A DNA stretch of 64,000 nt from Limnohabitans sp. 2KL-17 (GTDB lineage Bacteria; Pseudomonadota; Gammaproteobacteria; Burkholderiales; Burkholderiaceae_C), in assembly GCF_003063415.1 (NCBI RefSeq), contig NZ_NESK01000010.1, positions 51,238 to 115,237 of the forward strand, given 5' to 3'. Numbering within the stretch: position 1 is the stretch's first letter; each line of letters begins with the position of its first letter. Of this stretch, positions 33,511 to 42,066 are shown piece after piece. The notes below the pieces were generated by a model. The model had not been told where the DNA came from, made no database searches, and saw nothing but the letters and a program-made list of their open reading frames with translations. The translations under genes and the position numbers were made by a program.

Positions 33511-34961
33511 GCCAACAACCCCCGAATATTCCCCAACACCTCCGCCGCCTCGGCATCCAGCGCCGCGATCTCGTCCAGTATGTCTGCCGGGCTGCGGTGC
33601 ACCACTGCTTCGCCGCCGTTCGGGTTTTTCACCGACAGGTCAAACGTGTCCAGGTTCACGCTGTCAGCCGCCACGCTCCAGCTTTTGGGCGAGTCGGCAA
33701 AGCTCTTTTGCAGTTGCACAAACTCCACCAAGTCCGCGTCGTTCAGCGGATTAGTCTTGCCCATGTTGCGGCCGGGGTCCAATTGGTAGAACCAAGTCTT
33801 GCGGGTGGGCTCGCCTTTGGTGAAAAACAGCACCACGGTTTTGACGCCCGCGCCTTGAAAGGTGCCGCCGGGGCAGTCCAGCACGGTGTGCAGGTTGCAG
33901 TCGGTCAGCAGTTGTTTGCGCAGGGCCACACTGGCGTTGTCGGTGTTGCTGAGGAATGTGTTTTTGATGACCACCGCCGCACGGCCCCCGGCACGCAGGC
34001 TTTTGATGAAGTGCTGCATGAACAAGAAAGCGGTTTCCCCGGTTTTGATTGGGAAGTTTTGCTGCACTTCTTTGCGCTCTTTGCCGCCAAAGGGCGGGTT
34101 GGCCAGGATCACGTCGTAGCGGTCGCGCTCCTGGATGTCGTTGATGTTTTCGCCCAGCGTGTTGGTGTGCACGATGTTGGGTGCCTCGATGCCGTGCAGG
34201 ATCATGTTCATGATGCCGATCACGTAAGCCAGGCTCTTTTTCTCTTTGCCGTAAAAGGTGCGTTTTTGCAGCGTGTCCAGGTCGTCGGCCTTGGTGGCTT
34301 TGGGGCTGAGGTAGGCAAAGGCTTCGCACAAAAAGCCTGCCGACCCGCAGGCCGCGTCATAGATGCGTTCGCCAATTTGGGGCTGCATCACCTCGATCAT
34401 GGCGCGGATCAGTGGGCGTGGTGTGTAGTATTCGCCGCCGTTGCGCCCGGCGTTGCCCATGTTTTTGATTTTGGCTTCGTACAGGTGCGACAGCTCGTGC
34501 TTTTGGGCCTGGCTCCCAAAGCGCAGTTCGTCGATGCGGTCGATCACATCGCGCAGGTTGTAGCCACTCTGGATTTTGTTGGTGATCTCGCCAAAGACTT
34601 CGCCGATTTTGTATTCGATGGTCTGCGGCCCGCTGGCGCGTTGCTTGAAGCCTGCCAGATACGGAAACAGTTTGCCGTTGACGAAGCCTTTGAGGTCGTC
34701 GCCCGTCATGGCGGCGTTGTGGTCGATTTTGCCGTCAGCCCCTTTGGGGGCGGCCCATGTGGCCCAGCGGTAGGGCTCGCCCAAGATGAACTGGTAGTCA
34801 CGCCCCTCCAGCACCGCCTCGGTGGCTTTGTCGGCTTCGAGGGCGTCGAGGTACTTTAAAAACAGCAGCCAACTTGATTGCTCGGTGTAGTCCAGCTCGC
34901 TGGTGCACCCCGCGTCTTTGTGCAAGATGTCATCGATGTTTTTAAAGGTTTGTTCGAACAT
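33507..34961 (-). CDS. hsdM: Type I restriction-modification methyltransferase HsdM
   Basis: A 484-residue adenine N6-methyltransferase. The N-terminal helical HsdM domain is followed by the SAM-binding motif I DAACGSAGFLCEAF and the catalytic motif IV VILANPPFGG. The RNGGEYYTPRPLIRAMIEVM block is typical of HsdM. It is the first gene of the island on the minus strand and overlaps hsdS by 4 bp. With HsdS it protects host DNA; with HsdR it completes the restriction enzyme. Confidence 0.95.
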   Translation of the reverse strand: MFEQTFKNIDDILHKDAGCTSELDYTEQSSWLLFLKYLDALEADKATEAVLEGRDYQFILGEPYRWATWAAPKGADGKIDHNAAMTGDDLKGFVNGKLFPYLAGFKQRASGPQTIEYKIGEVFGEITNKIQSGYNLRDVIDRIDELRFGSQAQKHELSHLYEAKIKNMGNAGRNGGEYYTPRPLIRAMIEVMQPQIGERIYDAACGSAGFLCEAFAYLSPKATKADDLDTLQKRTFYGKEKKSLAYVIGIMNMILHGIEAPNIVHTNTLGENINDIQERDRYDVILANPPFGGKERKEVQQNFPIKTGETAFLFMQHFIKSLRAGGRAAVVIKNTFLSNTDNASVALRKQLLTDCNLHTVLDCPGGTFQGAGVKTVVLFFTKGEPTRKTWFYQLDPGRNMGKTNPLNDADLVEFVQLQKSFADSPKSWSVAADSVNLDTFDLSVKNPNGGEAVVHRSPADILDEIAALDAEAAEVLGNIRGLLA

Positions 34962-35130
34962 AGGTTTGCATTTTAGGGGGCGGCCATACCCCGCATTCGG
35001 GCTGCTGAGCTTGCGGCTTCAAAAAACATGACAATCCACCAGCCAATGCTGACGACCCTGTAACTTTTGGCCTTCCCCAACGAACTGGGTCATGAAGCCC
35101 CGTGTTTCAGCAACCAACCAGGTCACTCCC

Positions 35131-35625
35131 ATGAAACGACGTCATATGATCAAAATTTTCTCGGCCTGGCTGGCCAGTGCCACCGTGCCCTTGGGCGCGG
35201 CGGCGGCCGCTTTTCCACTGAAGAAAACCAAAGCCGAGTGGCGCAAGTTGGTCTCGCCGAGCGCGTATGAGGTGCTGTTTGAGCACGGCACCGAACGCCC
35301 GGGCAGCAGCCCGCTTAACGCCGAGAAGCGGCCCGGCACCTTTGTGTGTGTGGCCTGTAACTTGCCCTTGTTCAGCGCGGCCCACAAATACGAGAGTGGC
35401 ACGGGTTGGCCCAGTTTTTTCCAAGCCTTGCCGGGTGCTTTGGGCACCACCACTGATTTCAAGCTCATCTACCCGCGCACCGAATACCACTGTTCGCGCT
35501 GTGGCGGGCACCACGGGCATGTGTTCGATGACGGGCCCAAACCCACGGGCAAGCGCTTTTGCAACAACGGTGTGGCCTTGGCGTTTGTGCCCGAAGGCCA
35601 AACCCTCCCCGCATTGAGGGCATGA
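35131..35625 (+). CDS. msrB: Peptide-methionine (R)-S-oxide reductase MsrB (exported)
   Basis: A 164-residue MsrB with the zinc CxxC pairs FVCVACNLPLF and YHCSRCGGHHGHVF and the catalytic Cys in KRFCNNGVALAF. The N-terminus MKRRHMIKIFSAWLASATVPLGAAAAAF looks like a twin-arginine or Sec signal, so the enzyme should act in the cell envelope. I choose ATG 35131 for this reason; an ATG at 35092 is possible. Its stop overlaps the msrA start as ATGA, so MsrB and MsrA are made as a pair. Confidence 0.9.
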   Translation: MKRRHMIKIFSAWLASATVPLGAAAAAFPLKKTKAEWRKLVSPSAYEVLFEHGTERPGSSPLNAEKRPGTFVCVACNLPLFSAAHKYESGTGWPSFFQALPGALGTTTDFKLIYPRTEYHCSRCGGHHGHVFDDGPKPTGKRFCNNGVALAFVPEGQTLPALRA

Positions 35626-36314
35626 CCATGAACACCCCATCTTTTTGGAAGCCTCTGCGTTGGTTGACCATGGCATGCGCCGCTGGCGCTTTCTTGTTGA
35701 CGGCTTGCACGCCCAGCCAGTCCACCAACGCAGGCCAAGCCTCTGCGGCCCAGCCCACGCCCACCGAGTTGGCGGCAGCGCCCGTGATCAACGGCCAGCC
35801 CATGGCTTATGCCCTGTTTGCCGGTGGTTGTTTCTGGTGCATCGAAGCCGACTTTGAAAAATTGGCCGATGTCTTGGCCGTTGAGTCGGGCTACACCGCC
35901 GGCCAAACGCCCCAGCCCACCTACGCGCAAGTCAGTGCCGGTCGCACGGGCCATACCGAGGCGGTGAGGGTGCTGTACGACCCGAGTCAAGTCAGTTACG
36001 CGCAGTTGGTCGACTATTTTTGGCGGCACATCGACCCGACCGTCAAAGACCAGCAGTTTTGTGATGTCGGTCCTCAATACCGCAGCGGAATTTATTGGCA
36101 AAATGAGGCCGAACGCGCCATTGCCGAAGCCAGCCGCGACGCCTTGATCCGCAGCGGCCGATTCAGCACCATTCACACCGAGCTGGCGCCCAGCTCTGCG
36201 TTCTATCTGGCCGAGGAGTACCACCAGGACTACTACAAGAAGAACGAACTGCGCTACCGCTACTATCGATTGAGTTGTGGGCGGGACGCGCGGGTTAAAA
36301 AGCTCTGGGGTTGA
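35622..36314 (+). CDS. msrA: Peptide-methionine (S)-S-oxide reductase MsrA (lipoprotein)
   Basis: A 230-residue MsrA. The N-terminal signal LTMACAAGAFLLTAC ends in a lipobox-like LTAC, so it is probably a lipoprotein facing the periplasm. The catalytic motif is FAGGCFWCIEADF, with the VESGYTAG and HTEAVRVLYDP blocks and the EYHQDYY segment near the end. The start at 35622 overlaps the msrB stop; the next ATG at 35628 is possible. Exported MsrA and MsrB repair oxidised methionine in envelope proteins. Confidence 0.92.
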   Translation: MTMNTPSFWKPLRWLTMACAAGAFLLTACTPSQSTNAGQASAAQPTPTELAAAPVINGQPMAYALFAGGCFWCIEADFEKLADVLAVESGYTAGQTPQPTYAQVSAGRTGHTEAVRVLYDPSQVSYAQLVDYFWRHIDPTVKDQQFCDVGPQYRSGIYWQNEAERAIAEASRDALIRSGRFSTIHTELAPSSAFYLAEEYHQDYYKKNELRYRYYRLSCGRDARVKKLWG

Positions 36315-36402
36315 GGCCCCTGCGCCGGGCCAGTTCTCTTGGCCTTGGCGTATCACAGACCCATCGCCCCTTTGTGGGCGTTTGTTTTTTTGGAAGCACA
36401 GC

Positions 36403-38613
36403 ATGGATATCAAAGTCAATTTTCTCGACAAACTGCGCCTGGAGGCCAAGTTTGACGACTTCACTGTGCTGGCCGATCAGCCTATTCGTTACAAGGGCGA
36501 TGGCTCGGCGCCGGGGCCGTTTGATTATTTTTTGGCGTCTTCGGCTTTGTGTGCGGCGTATTTTGTGAAGCTGTATTGCGAGACGCGCGGCATTGCCACC
36601 GAGCACATCCGCTTGTCGCAAAACAACATCGTGGACCCTGATAACCGCTACCTGCAGACCATCAAGATTCAGGTGGAGTTGCCGGCCGATATGTCCGACA
36701 AAGACCGCCAAGGCATCTTGCGGTCCATCGACCGCTGCACGGTCAAAAAGGCCATTCAAGCCGGGCCGGTGTTTGTGGTCGAGGCGGTGGACAACCTGGA
36801 TGCCGACGCGCAGGCCTTGCTCATGCTCAAGCCCGATGCGCTCACGCAGACCCGCATTGCGGGCAAAGACTTGCCGCTGGAGCAGACCATCGCCAACATG
36901 ACGGCGGTGCTGGCCAACTTGGGCATCAAGATCGAGATCGCGTCGTGGCGCAACTTGGTGCCCAATGTGTGGTCGCTGCACATTCGCGACGCGCATTCGC
37001 CCATGTGCTTCACCAACGGCAAGGGCTCAAGCAAAGAGAGCGCTTTGGCCTCGGCGCTGGGCGAATACATTGAGCGGCTGAACAACAACCACTTTTACGC
37101 GGGCGTTTTTTTTGGCGAAGACATCGCGCAAGCCGACTTTGTGCACGATCCGCAAGAGCGTTGGTTCCAGCCCGGCAAGGGCGACGCGTTGCCCAAAGGC
37201 TTGTTGGATGCGCACTGCTTGCGCATTTACAACCCCGATGGCGAGCTGCGCGCCTCGCACCTGTTCGACACCAACTCGGGCAACACCCAGCGCGGCATTT
37301 GTGCGCTGCCCTATGTGCGCCAGTCCGACGGTGAGCTGGTGTACTTCCCGTCCAACCTGGTGGAAAACCTGTTTGTGAGCAACGGCATGAGCGCGGGCAA
37401 CACCTTGGTTGAAGCGCAGGTGCAGTGTCTGTCCGAAATTTTTGAGCGGGCCGTCAAGCGCGAGATCTTGGAAGGTGAAATGGCTTTGCCCGACGTGCCA
37501 CCAGCCGTGCTCGCCAAATACCCCGGCATCGTGGCGGGCATCGAGGCCTTGGAAGCGCAGGGTTTCCCGGTCTTGGTCAAAGACGCTTCGCTGGGCGGGG
37601 TGTACCCGGTGATGTGCGTGACCCTTATGAACCCGCGCACGGGCGGTGTGTTCGCGTCCTTTGGCGCACACCCCCGTTTGGAGGTGGCGCTGGAGCGCAG
37701 CCTGACCGAGCTGCTGCAGGGCCGCAGTTTTGAGGGCCTCAACGACCTGCCCGCGCCCACGTTCATCAGCAACGCCGTGACCGAGCCCAATAATTTTGTG
37801 GAGCACTTCATCGACTCCAGCGGCATCGTGTCGTGGCGTTTTTTCAGCGCCCAAGCTGACCATGCGTTTGTGGAATGGGGCTTTGCCGGGCAAGGGGAAG
37901 ACGCCACCGCCCAAGAGGCCGCCACGCTGTTCGGCATCTTGCAGGCCATGGGCAAAGAGGCCTATGTGGCGGTGCACGACCAACTTGGTGCCACCGCTTG
38001 CCGTATCTTGGTGCCCGGTTATTCCGAGGTGTACCCGGTCGATGACTTGATTTGGGACAACACCAACAAAGCGCTCTTGTTCCGCGCCGATGTGCTGAAC
38101 CTGCACCGCTTGGACGACGAGGCCCTGGCCGCTTTGTTGGATCGGTTGGAGAACAACGAGCTTGACGATTACCTCGACATCGCTACGCTGATCGGCATCG
38201 AGTTCGACGACAACACGGTGTGGGGCCAGCTGACGGTGATGGAGCTGAAGCTTTTGATTCACCTGGCTTTGCAGCAGCTGGAAGAGGCCCACGAACTGGT
38301 GGGCGCTTTCTTGCAGTACAACGACAACACGGTGGAGCGCCGCTTGTTTTACCAAGCCTTGAATGTGGTTCTGGAAGTCACGCTGGGCGAGGACTTGGCC
38401 TTGGCAGATTACGCTGTCAACTTCAGGCGCATGTTCGGCGATGAGCGCATGGACGCGGCCGTTGGCTCAGTGGACGGCAGCGTGCGCTTTCATGGCCTCA
38501 CGCCCACCAGCCTCAAGCTGGAAAGCCTGGACCGGCATCAGCGCTTGCTCGACAGCTACAAAAAACTGCACGCTGCGCGGGCAAGTGTGGCAGCGAAGCG
38601 GGCCTTGGTTTGA
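36403..38613 (+). CDS. OsmC-YcaO fusion protein
   Basis: A 736-residue fusion. Residues 1-135 form an OsmC-like domain with Cys in SSALCAAYFVK and IDRCTVKKA, as in peroxide-reducing OsmC proteins. The rest is a YcaO domain with ATP-binding segments such as SKESALASALGEYIERLNNN and EAQVQCLSEIFERAVKRE. YcaO enzymes activate amides with ATP; E. coli YcaO supports beta-methylthiolation of ribosomal protein S12. It follows msrA by 88 bp on the same strand, a setting that fits sulfur or oxidative-stress chemistry. Its substrate here is unknown. Confidence 0.88.
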   Translation: MDIKVNFLDKLRLEAKFDDFTVLADQPIRYKGDGSAPGPFDYFLASSALCAAYFVKLYCETRGIATEHIRLSQNNIVDPDNRYLQTIKIQVELPADMSDKDRQGILRSIDRCTVKKAIQAGPVFVVEAVDNLDADAQALLMLKPDALTQTRIAGKDLPLEQTIANMTAVLANLGIKIEIASWRNLVPNVWSLHIRDAHSPMCFTNGKGSSKESALASALGEYIERLNNNHFYAGVFFGEDIAQADFVHDPQERWFQPGKGDALPKGLLDAHCLRIYNPDGELRASHLFDTNSGNTQRGICALPYVRQSDGELVYFPSNLVENLFVSNGMSAGNTLVEAQVQCLSEIFERAVKREILEGEMALPDVPPAVLAKYPGIVAGIEALEAQGFPVLVKDASLGGVYPVMCVTLMNPRTGGVFASFGAHPRLEVALERSLTELLQGRSFEGLNDLPAPTFISNAVTEPNNFVEHFIDSSGIVSWRFFSAQADHAFVEWGFAGQGEDATAQEAATLFGILQAMGKEAYVAVHDQLGATACRILVPGYSEVYPVDDLIWDNTNKALLFRADVLNLHRLDDEALAALLDRLENNELDDYLDIATLIGIEFDDNTVWGQLTVMELKLLIHLALQQLEEAHELVGAFLQYNDNTVERRLFYQALNVVLEVTLGEDLALADYAVNFRRMFGDERMDAAVGSVDGSVRFHGLTPTSLKLESLDRHQRLLDSYKKLHAARASVAAKRALV

Positions 38614-38703
38614 ACCCACCAAGCGGGCACTTAGCTCATGCTGCGGCGTTGCTGTTGCAGCGGCTTACCTCCCACGAATTGCCAGACAAAGATGCCAATT
38701 CTT

Positions 38704-38817
38704 TCAGCAAAATAGCAAGGACAGCATGGCCGCATCATCGATCATGTTGCGCGTGGCATAGCTTGCCAAGCGCCAAGTGAGCTGGGTGATGTGTTCCAGC
38801 CAGTCGGGTTTGTCCAT
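38704..38817 (-). CDS. Possible small protein of 37 residues
   Basis: An ATG-to-TGA frame of 37 codons (MDKPDWLEHITQLTWRLA... ending LSLLFC) lies 12 bp downstream of the DUF1003 gene on the same strand. The first half looks like an amphipathic helix and the composition is protein-like. The ribosome-binding site is weak and no family was recognised, so it is a low-confidence call. Confidence 0.3.
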   Translation of the reverse strand: MDKPDWLEHITQLTWRLASYATRNMIDDAAMLSLLFC

Positions 38818-38829
38818 GGCGCTATTGTC

Positions 38830-39375
38830 TCAAACCCTCGGCGTCATGGCTGCGACTTGGGCAGTCAGGTCGCGCACGGCCTGGGTCAGGGCCAGCAGCT
38901 CTTGCTCTTTCATGAGGTCGATTTTTTCGTGCAGTAGCTCGATTTCCAGTTCGGCTTTGACGTTGATTTCGTAATCGTTTTGCGCGTGCCGGCGGTCCAG
39001 CACGGACTGGCGGTTCTGGCTCATCATGATGGCCGGCGCGGTGTAGGCGGCTTGGAACGACAGCAACAGGTTGAGCAATATGAAGGGGTAGGGGTCCCAC
39101 GCGCCTCGCCCGACCAGCACATTGCCCGTGATCCACAAAGCGATGGCGCTGCTCTGAAAAATAATGAATCGCCACGAGCCGATGGTGGCCGCCACTTTGT
39201 CGGCCAACCTTTGCCCGCGAGTTGGTGGCCCGATGTCAAAGTGCTCCTGCGGCGTGGTGGCTTCTGGTGCCTGCCTGCGCCTGTGTGCCCGCCTGTGCGC
39301 CCGCAACACGCGAAGCTGGTGTACATCTTCCGGCGAAATTTGGCTCGCTCGGCGTTCTGGCAATTGGTCGGTCAT
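38830..39375 (-). CDS. DUF1003 family membrane protein
   Basis: A 181-residue protein with two hydrophobic segments (FIIFQSSAIALWITGNVLV and FILLNLLLSFQAAYTAPAIMM) and the RLADKVAATIGSWRFIIFQ ... MSQNRQSVLDRRHAQNDYEINVKAELEIELLHEKID block that defines DUF1003. The C-terminal part is a charged helix. The family has no firm function. It stands 57 bp downstream of the TPM-domain gene and could be in the same unit. Confidence 0.88.
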   Translation of the reverse strand: MTDQLPERRASQISPEDVHQLRVLRAHRRAHRRRQAPEATTPQEHFDIGPPTRGQRLADKVAATIGSWRFIIFQSSAIALWITGNVLVGRGAWDPYPFILLNLLLSFQAAYTAPAIMMSQNRQSVLDRRHAQNDYEINVKAELEIELLHEKIDLMKEQELLALTQAVRDLTAQVAAMTPRV

Positions 39376-39432
39376 GGGAACACTTTCAAAAGTGTGTAGC
39401 GGTGGTCGGGTGAGCGCCTCAATGTCATGCGC

Positions 39433-40308
39433 TCACCATTTGCCCGATGCGCCCCCACCGCCAAACCCGCCACCGCCGCCCTTGAAGCCACCCCCAGGAC
39501 CACCCCCCGGGCCACCGCGCCCACCAAGTCTGGCGCGCAGCAGCCCGGCAATGCCGACCCAGGTGGTCAGCAGGGTGATAAAAGAGGCGGTCAGCGCCAA
39601 GGACAAGATGCCCAGCATGAACCAGGTGAAAGCGCCGACGAGGGCGGCGGTCATCACTGCGCCCGGAAATCGCCCCAGCACAGCCCGCAAGACAACGCCA
39701 AGCAGCGCGCCCGCCAAAATGATCCAGGCGATGTCGTTGAAGGGGTCGGCAGACTGGCCTACCGCAGGTGAGGGCAGTGGTTCGCCATCGATCACCCCCA
39801 TCATGCGCTGCACCCCCACCGAGATGCCGCCTGCAAAGTTTTGCTGCCGAAAGGCGGGGGTGATGACTTCTTCGATGATGCGTTTGCTGGTGGCGTCGGT
39901 CAAAGCGCCTTCCAGCCCGTAGCCCACCTCGATGCGCACCGTCCGGTCGTTTTTGGCGACCACCAAAATCGCGCCATCGTCCACTTTTTTGCGGCCCAGC
40001 TTCCATTGCTCAGCGACACGCAGCGCATATTGTTCGATGGTTTCGGGCTGCGTGCTGGGCACCAGCAACACCGCCAGCTGGCTGCCTTTGCGGGCTTCAA
40101 ATGCGGCCAGTTCTTGCTCGATATTTTTTTGCTGCTCTTCGGTCAGGGTGTTGGTCTGGTCAATGACATGGCCCGTCAAGGGCGGGACAGGCACTTGCTG
40201 CGACACCGGTGGTGCCAACTTGGGCGGCGCCTGCGCGCTGCAAAGCGAGGCACCCAGCAGCGCCCCGAGCACTAAAAAGCCGCCAACGGCCTGTCGTAAA
40301 AAGATCAC
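39433..40308 (-). CDS. TPM-domain protein (YgcG-like)
   Basis: A 291-residue envelope protein with a signal peptide (VGGFLVLGALLGASLCSAQA), a TPM domain (VIDQTNTLTEEQQKNIEQELAAFEARKGSQLAVLLVPST ... YGLEGALTDATSKRIIEEVITP), two or three membrane segments and a glycine-rich tail. TPM proteins usually pair with LemA, as here. Translation begins at GTG 40308, overlapping the lemA stop by 4 bp. The exact role of the pair is unknown. Confidence 0.88.
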   Translation of the reverse strand: MIFLRQAVGGFLVLGALLGASLCSAQAPPKLAPPVSQQVPVPPLTGHVIDQTNTLTEEQQKNIEQELAAFEARKGSQLAVLLVPSTQPETIEQYALRVAEQWKLGRKKVDDGAILVVAKNDRTVRIEVGYGLEGALTDATSKRIIEEVITPAFRQQNFAGGISVGVQRMMGVIDGEPLPSPAVGQSADPFNDIAWIILAGALLGVVLRAVLGRFPGAVMTAALVGAFTWFMLGILSLALTASFITLLTTWVGIAGLLRARLGGRGGPGGGPGGGFKGGGGGFGGGGASGKW

Positions 40309-40946
40309 TTGGGCGCACCTGGTGCGGGTGCCGTTGGTTTCGCTCCAGGGCCGAACTCAACGACAGGGGGTTTTGAGATGGCTTGTTCGTTGTCGACCGT
40401 GAAGTTGGGTTTTTCCTTGTAGCCCAACGCCCAGGCGGTCAGGTTGGAGGGGAAAGAGTGCACCGTCACGTTGTAATCTTTCACGGCCGTGATGTAGCGG
40501 TTGCGCGCGACGGTGATGCGGTTTTCTGTGCCCTCAAGTTGGGCTTGCAGGTCAATAAAGCCCTGGTTGGCGCGCAGGGTAGGGTAGTTTTCTGCCACCA
40601 CCAGCAGCCGGGACAAGGAGCCCGACAGGTCTTTTTGGGCCTGCTGAAATTTCTGGAACGCTTGCGGGTCGTTCACCAATTCGGGCGAGGCCTGAATCGA
40701 TGTGGCTTTGGCCCGCGCCTCCACGACGGCTTGCAAGGTGCTCTGCTCGAAGTCGGCCTGGCCTTTCACCACGTTGACCAGATTGGGAATCAGGTCGGCG
40801 CGGCGCTGGTATTGGCTGAGCACCTCGGACCAACTGGCCTTGACCTGCTCATTGCCACTTTGAAAGCGGTTGTAGCCACAACCCGTGAGGCTCAAGGTGC
40901 TGGCCATCAGGAGCAGGGCGATCCATCGGTGAAATGCAGATGTCAT
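40305..40946 (-). CDS. lemA: LemA family lipoprotein-like protein
   Basis: A 213-residue LemA protein. The N-terminal signal ends in LTGCGYN, a lipobox in place of the membrane helix of some relatives. The LemA core has VKASWSEVLSQYQRRADLIPNLVNVVKG and the helical SRLLVVAENYPTLRANQGFIDLQAQLEGTENRI. Its stop overlaps the start of the TPM-domain gene, so the two are coupled. The function of LemA is not established. Confidence 0.92.
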   Translation of the reverse strand: MTSAFHRWIALLLMASTLSLTGCGYNRFQSGNEQVKASWSEVLSQYQRRADLIPNLVNVVKGQADFEQSTLQAVVEARAKATSIQASPELVNDPQAFQKFQQAQKDLSGSLSRLLVVAENYPTLRANQGFIDLQAQLEGTENRITVARNRYITAVKDYNVTVHSFPSNLTAWALGYKEKPNFTVDNEQAISKPPVVEFGPGAKPTAPAPGAPK

Positions 40947-41142
40947 GACTGATCTTTCGGGGTGAGTTACAGGCTTTCAATAGGCTTTCAATAACGGGCC
41001 CTCGATCAGGGTATGCAAGTTAAAAGCGAAACACAGTGCGCTAACAGACACGGACACCTTCAAGGACAAGGTCAGTTAAGGCACAGACGTGCGGGGCTTT
41101 CGTTTCAACAATGGCGCTTTTCCCAACACTTGAAAGCAAGCC

Positions 41143-41793
41143 ATGAAAACAGACAAACAACTGCAAAAAGACGTGATGGCCGAACTGTCGTGGGAGCCTT
41201 CCATCAATGCGGCCCACATCGGGGTAGAGGTCGAGCAAGGCGTGGTGACGCTGTCCGGGCATGTCGACAACCTGACCCAAAAGTGGACGGCCGAGCGGGT
41301 GGTCAAACGGGTGGGTGGTGTGCGCGCCGTGGCGTTTGACCTGGCGGTGAAACTGGCCGATACCGACAAACGCAATGACACCGACATTGCCCTGTCGGCC
41401 ATCAACACACTGGACTACGCCAGCTCAATGCCCAAAGGGGCGATTCACATTGCGGTGGAAGAGGGCGTGGTCACCCTGCGCGGAGAAGTGGCCTGGGATT
41501 TCGAGCGACAGGCCGCCGAGTCCATGGTTCGTGGGCTGCACGGGGTGCGCAACGTGATCAACCTGGTGTCGATCAAACCCAAGGTCAGCCTGACCGCTGT
41601 CAAAAGCGAAATTGAGGCCGCCCTCAAGCGCCGCGCTTACCTGGATGCACAAGAGATCAATGTCACGGTGGAGGGCGACGCCATCACCCTCAGTGGCAAG
41701 GTGCACAGTTGGACCGAAAAGAACCTGGCCATCCATTCCGCATGGAGCGCACCGGGTGTGCGTTCGGTGATCGACAAGACGGTGATTGTTTGA
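41143..41793 (+). CDS. Protein with three BON domains (OsmY-like)
   Basis: A 216-residue protein made of three BON domains in a row: residues about 5-70 (DVMAELSWEPSINAAHIGVEVEQGVVTLSGHVD), 80-150 (HIAVEEGVVTLRGEVAWDFERQAAE) and 150-215 (INVTVEGDAITLSGKVHSWTEKNLA). BON domains bind phospholipid or peptidoglycan. No signal peptide is visible, unlike E. coli OsmY, so it may be cytoplasmic. It stands alone. Confidence 0.88.
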   Translation: MKTDKQLQKDVMAELSWEPSINAAHIGVEVEQGVVTLSGHVDNLTQKWTAERVVKRVGGVRAVAFDLAVKLADTDKRNDTDIALSAINTLDYASSMPKGAIHIAVEEGVVTLRGEVAWDFERQAAESMVRGLHGVRNVINLVSIKPKVSLTAVKSEIEAALKRRAYLDAQEINVTVEGDAITLSGKVHSWTEKNLAIHSAWSAPGVRSVIDKTVIV

Positions 41794-42066
41794 AGACCTG
41801 CTCTGTAGAAGCGATGCCCGGCAGCAGCGCTGTTGGACATTTCGGCAGAGTTTTCATTTCGAACGCGCAGGCCTTTGAGCATGGGGTGTTGAAGTGGGCG
41901 CCACGACATCGGGCACATTGTCTTTTTACAAAAAATCGTGCGGGGGCTGTTTGATCTGTGTCGTGAAAACGGCAGGCTGAGCTGGCATGCAGTCACCAGG
42001 GCTGATGCCCAAGTGACCTGGGTCAGTTCGTTGCCACTTTAGGATAGGGGCATCGAAAGGCTTTTG

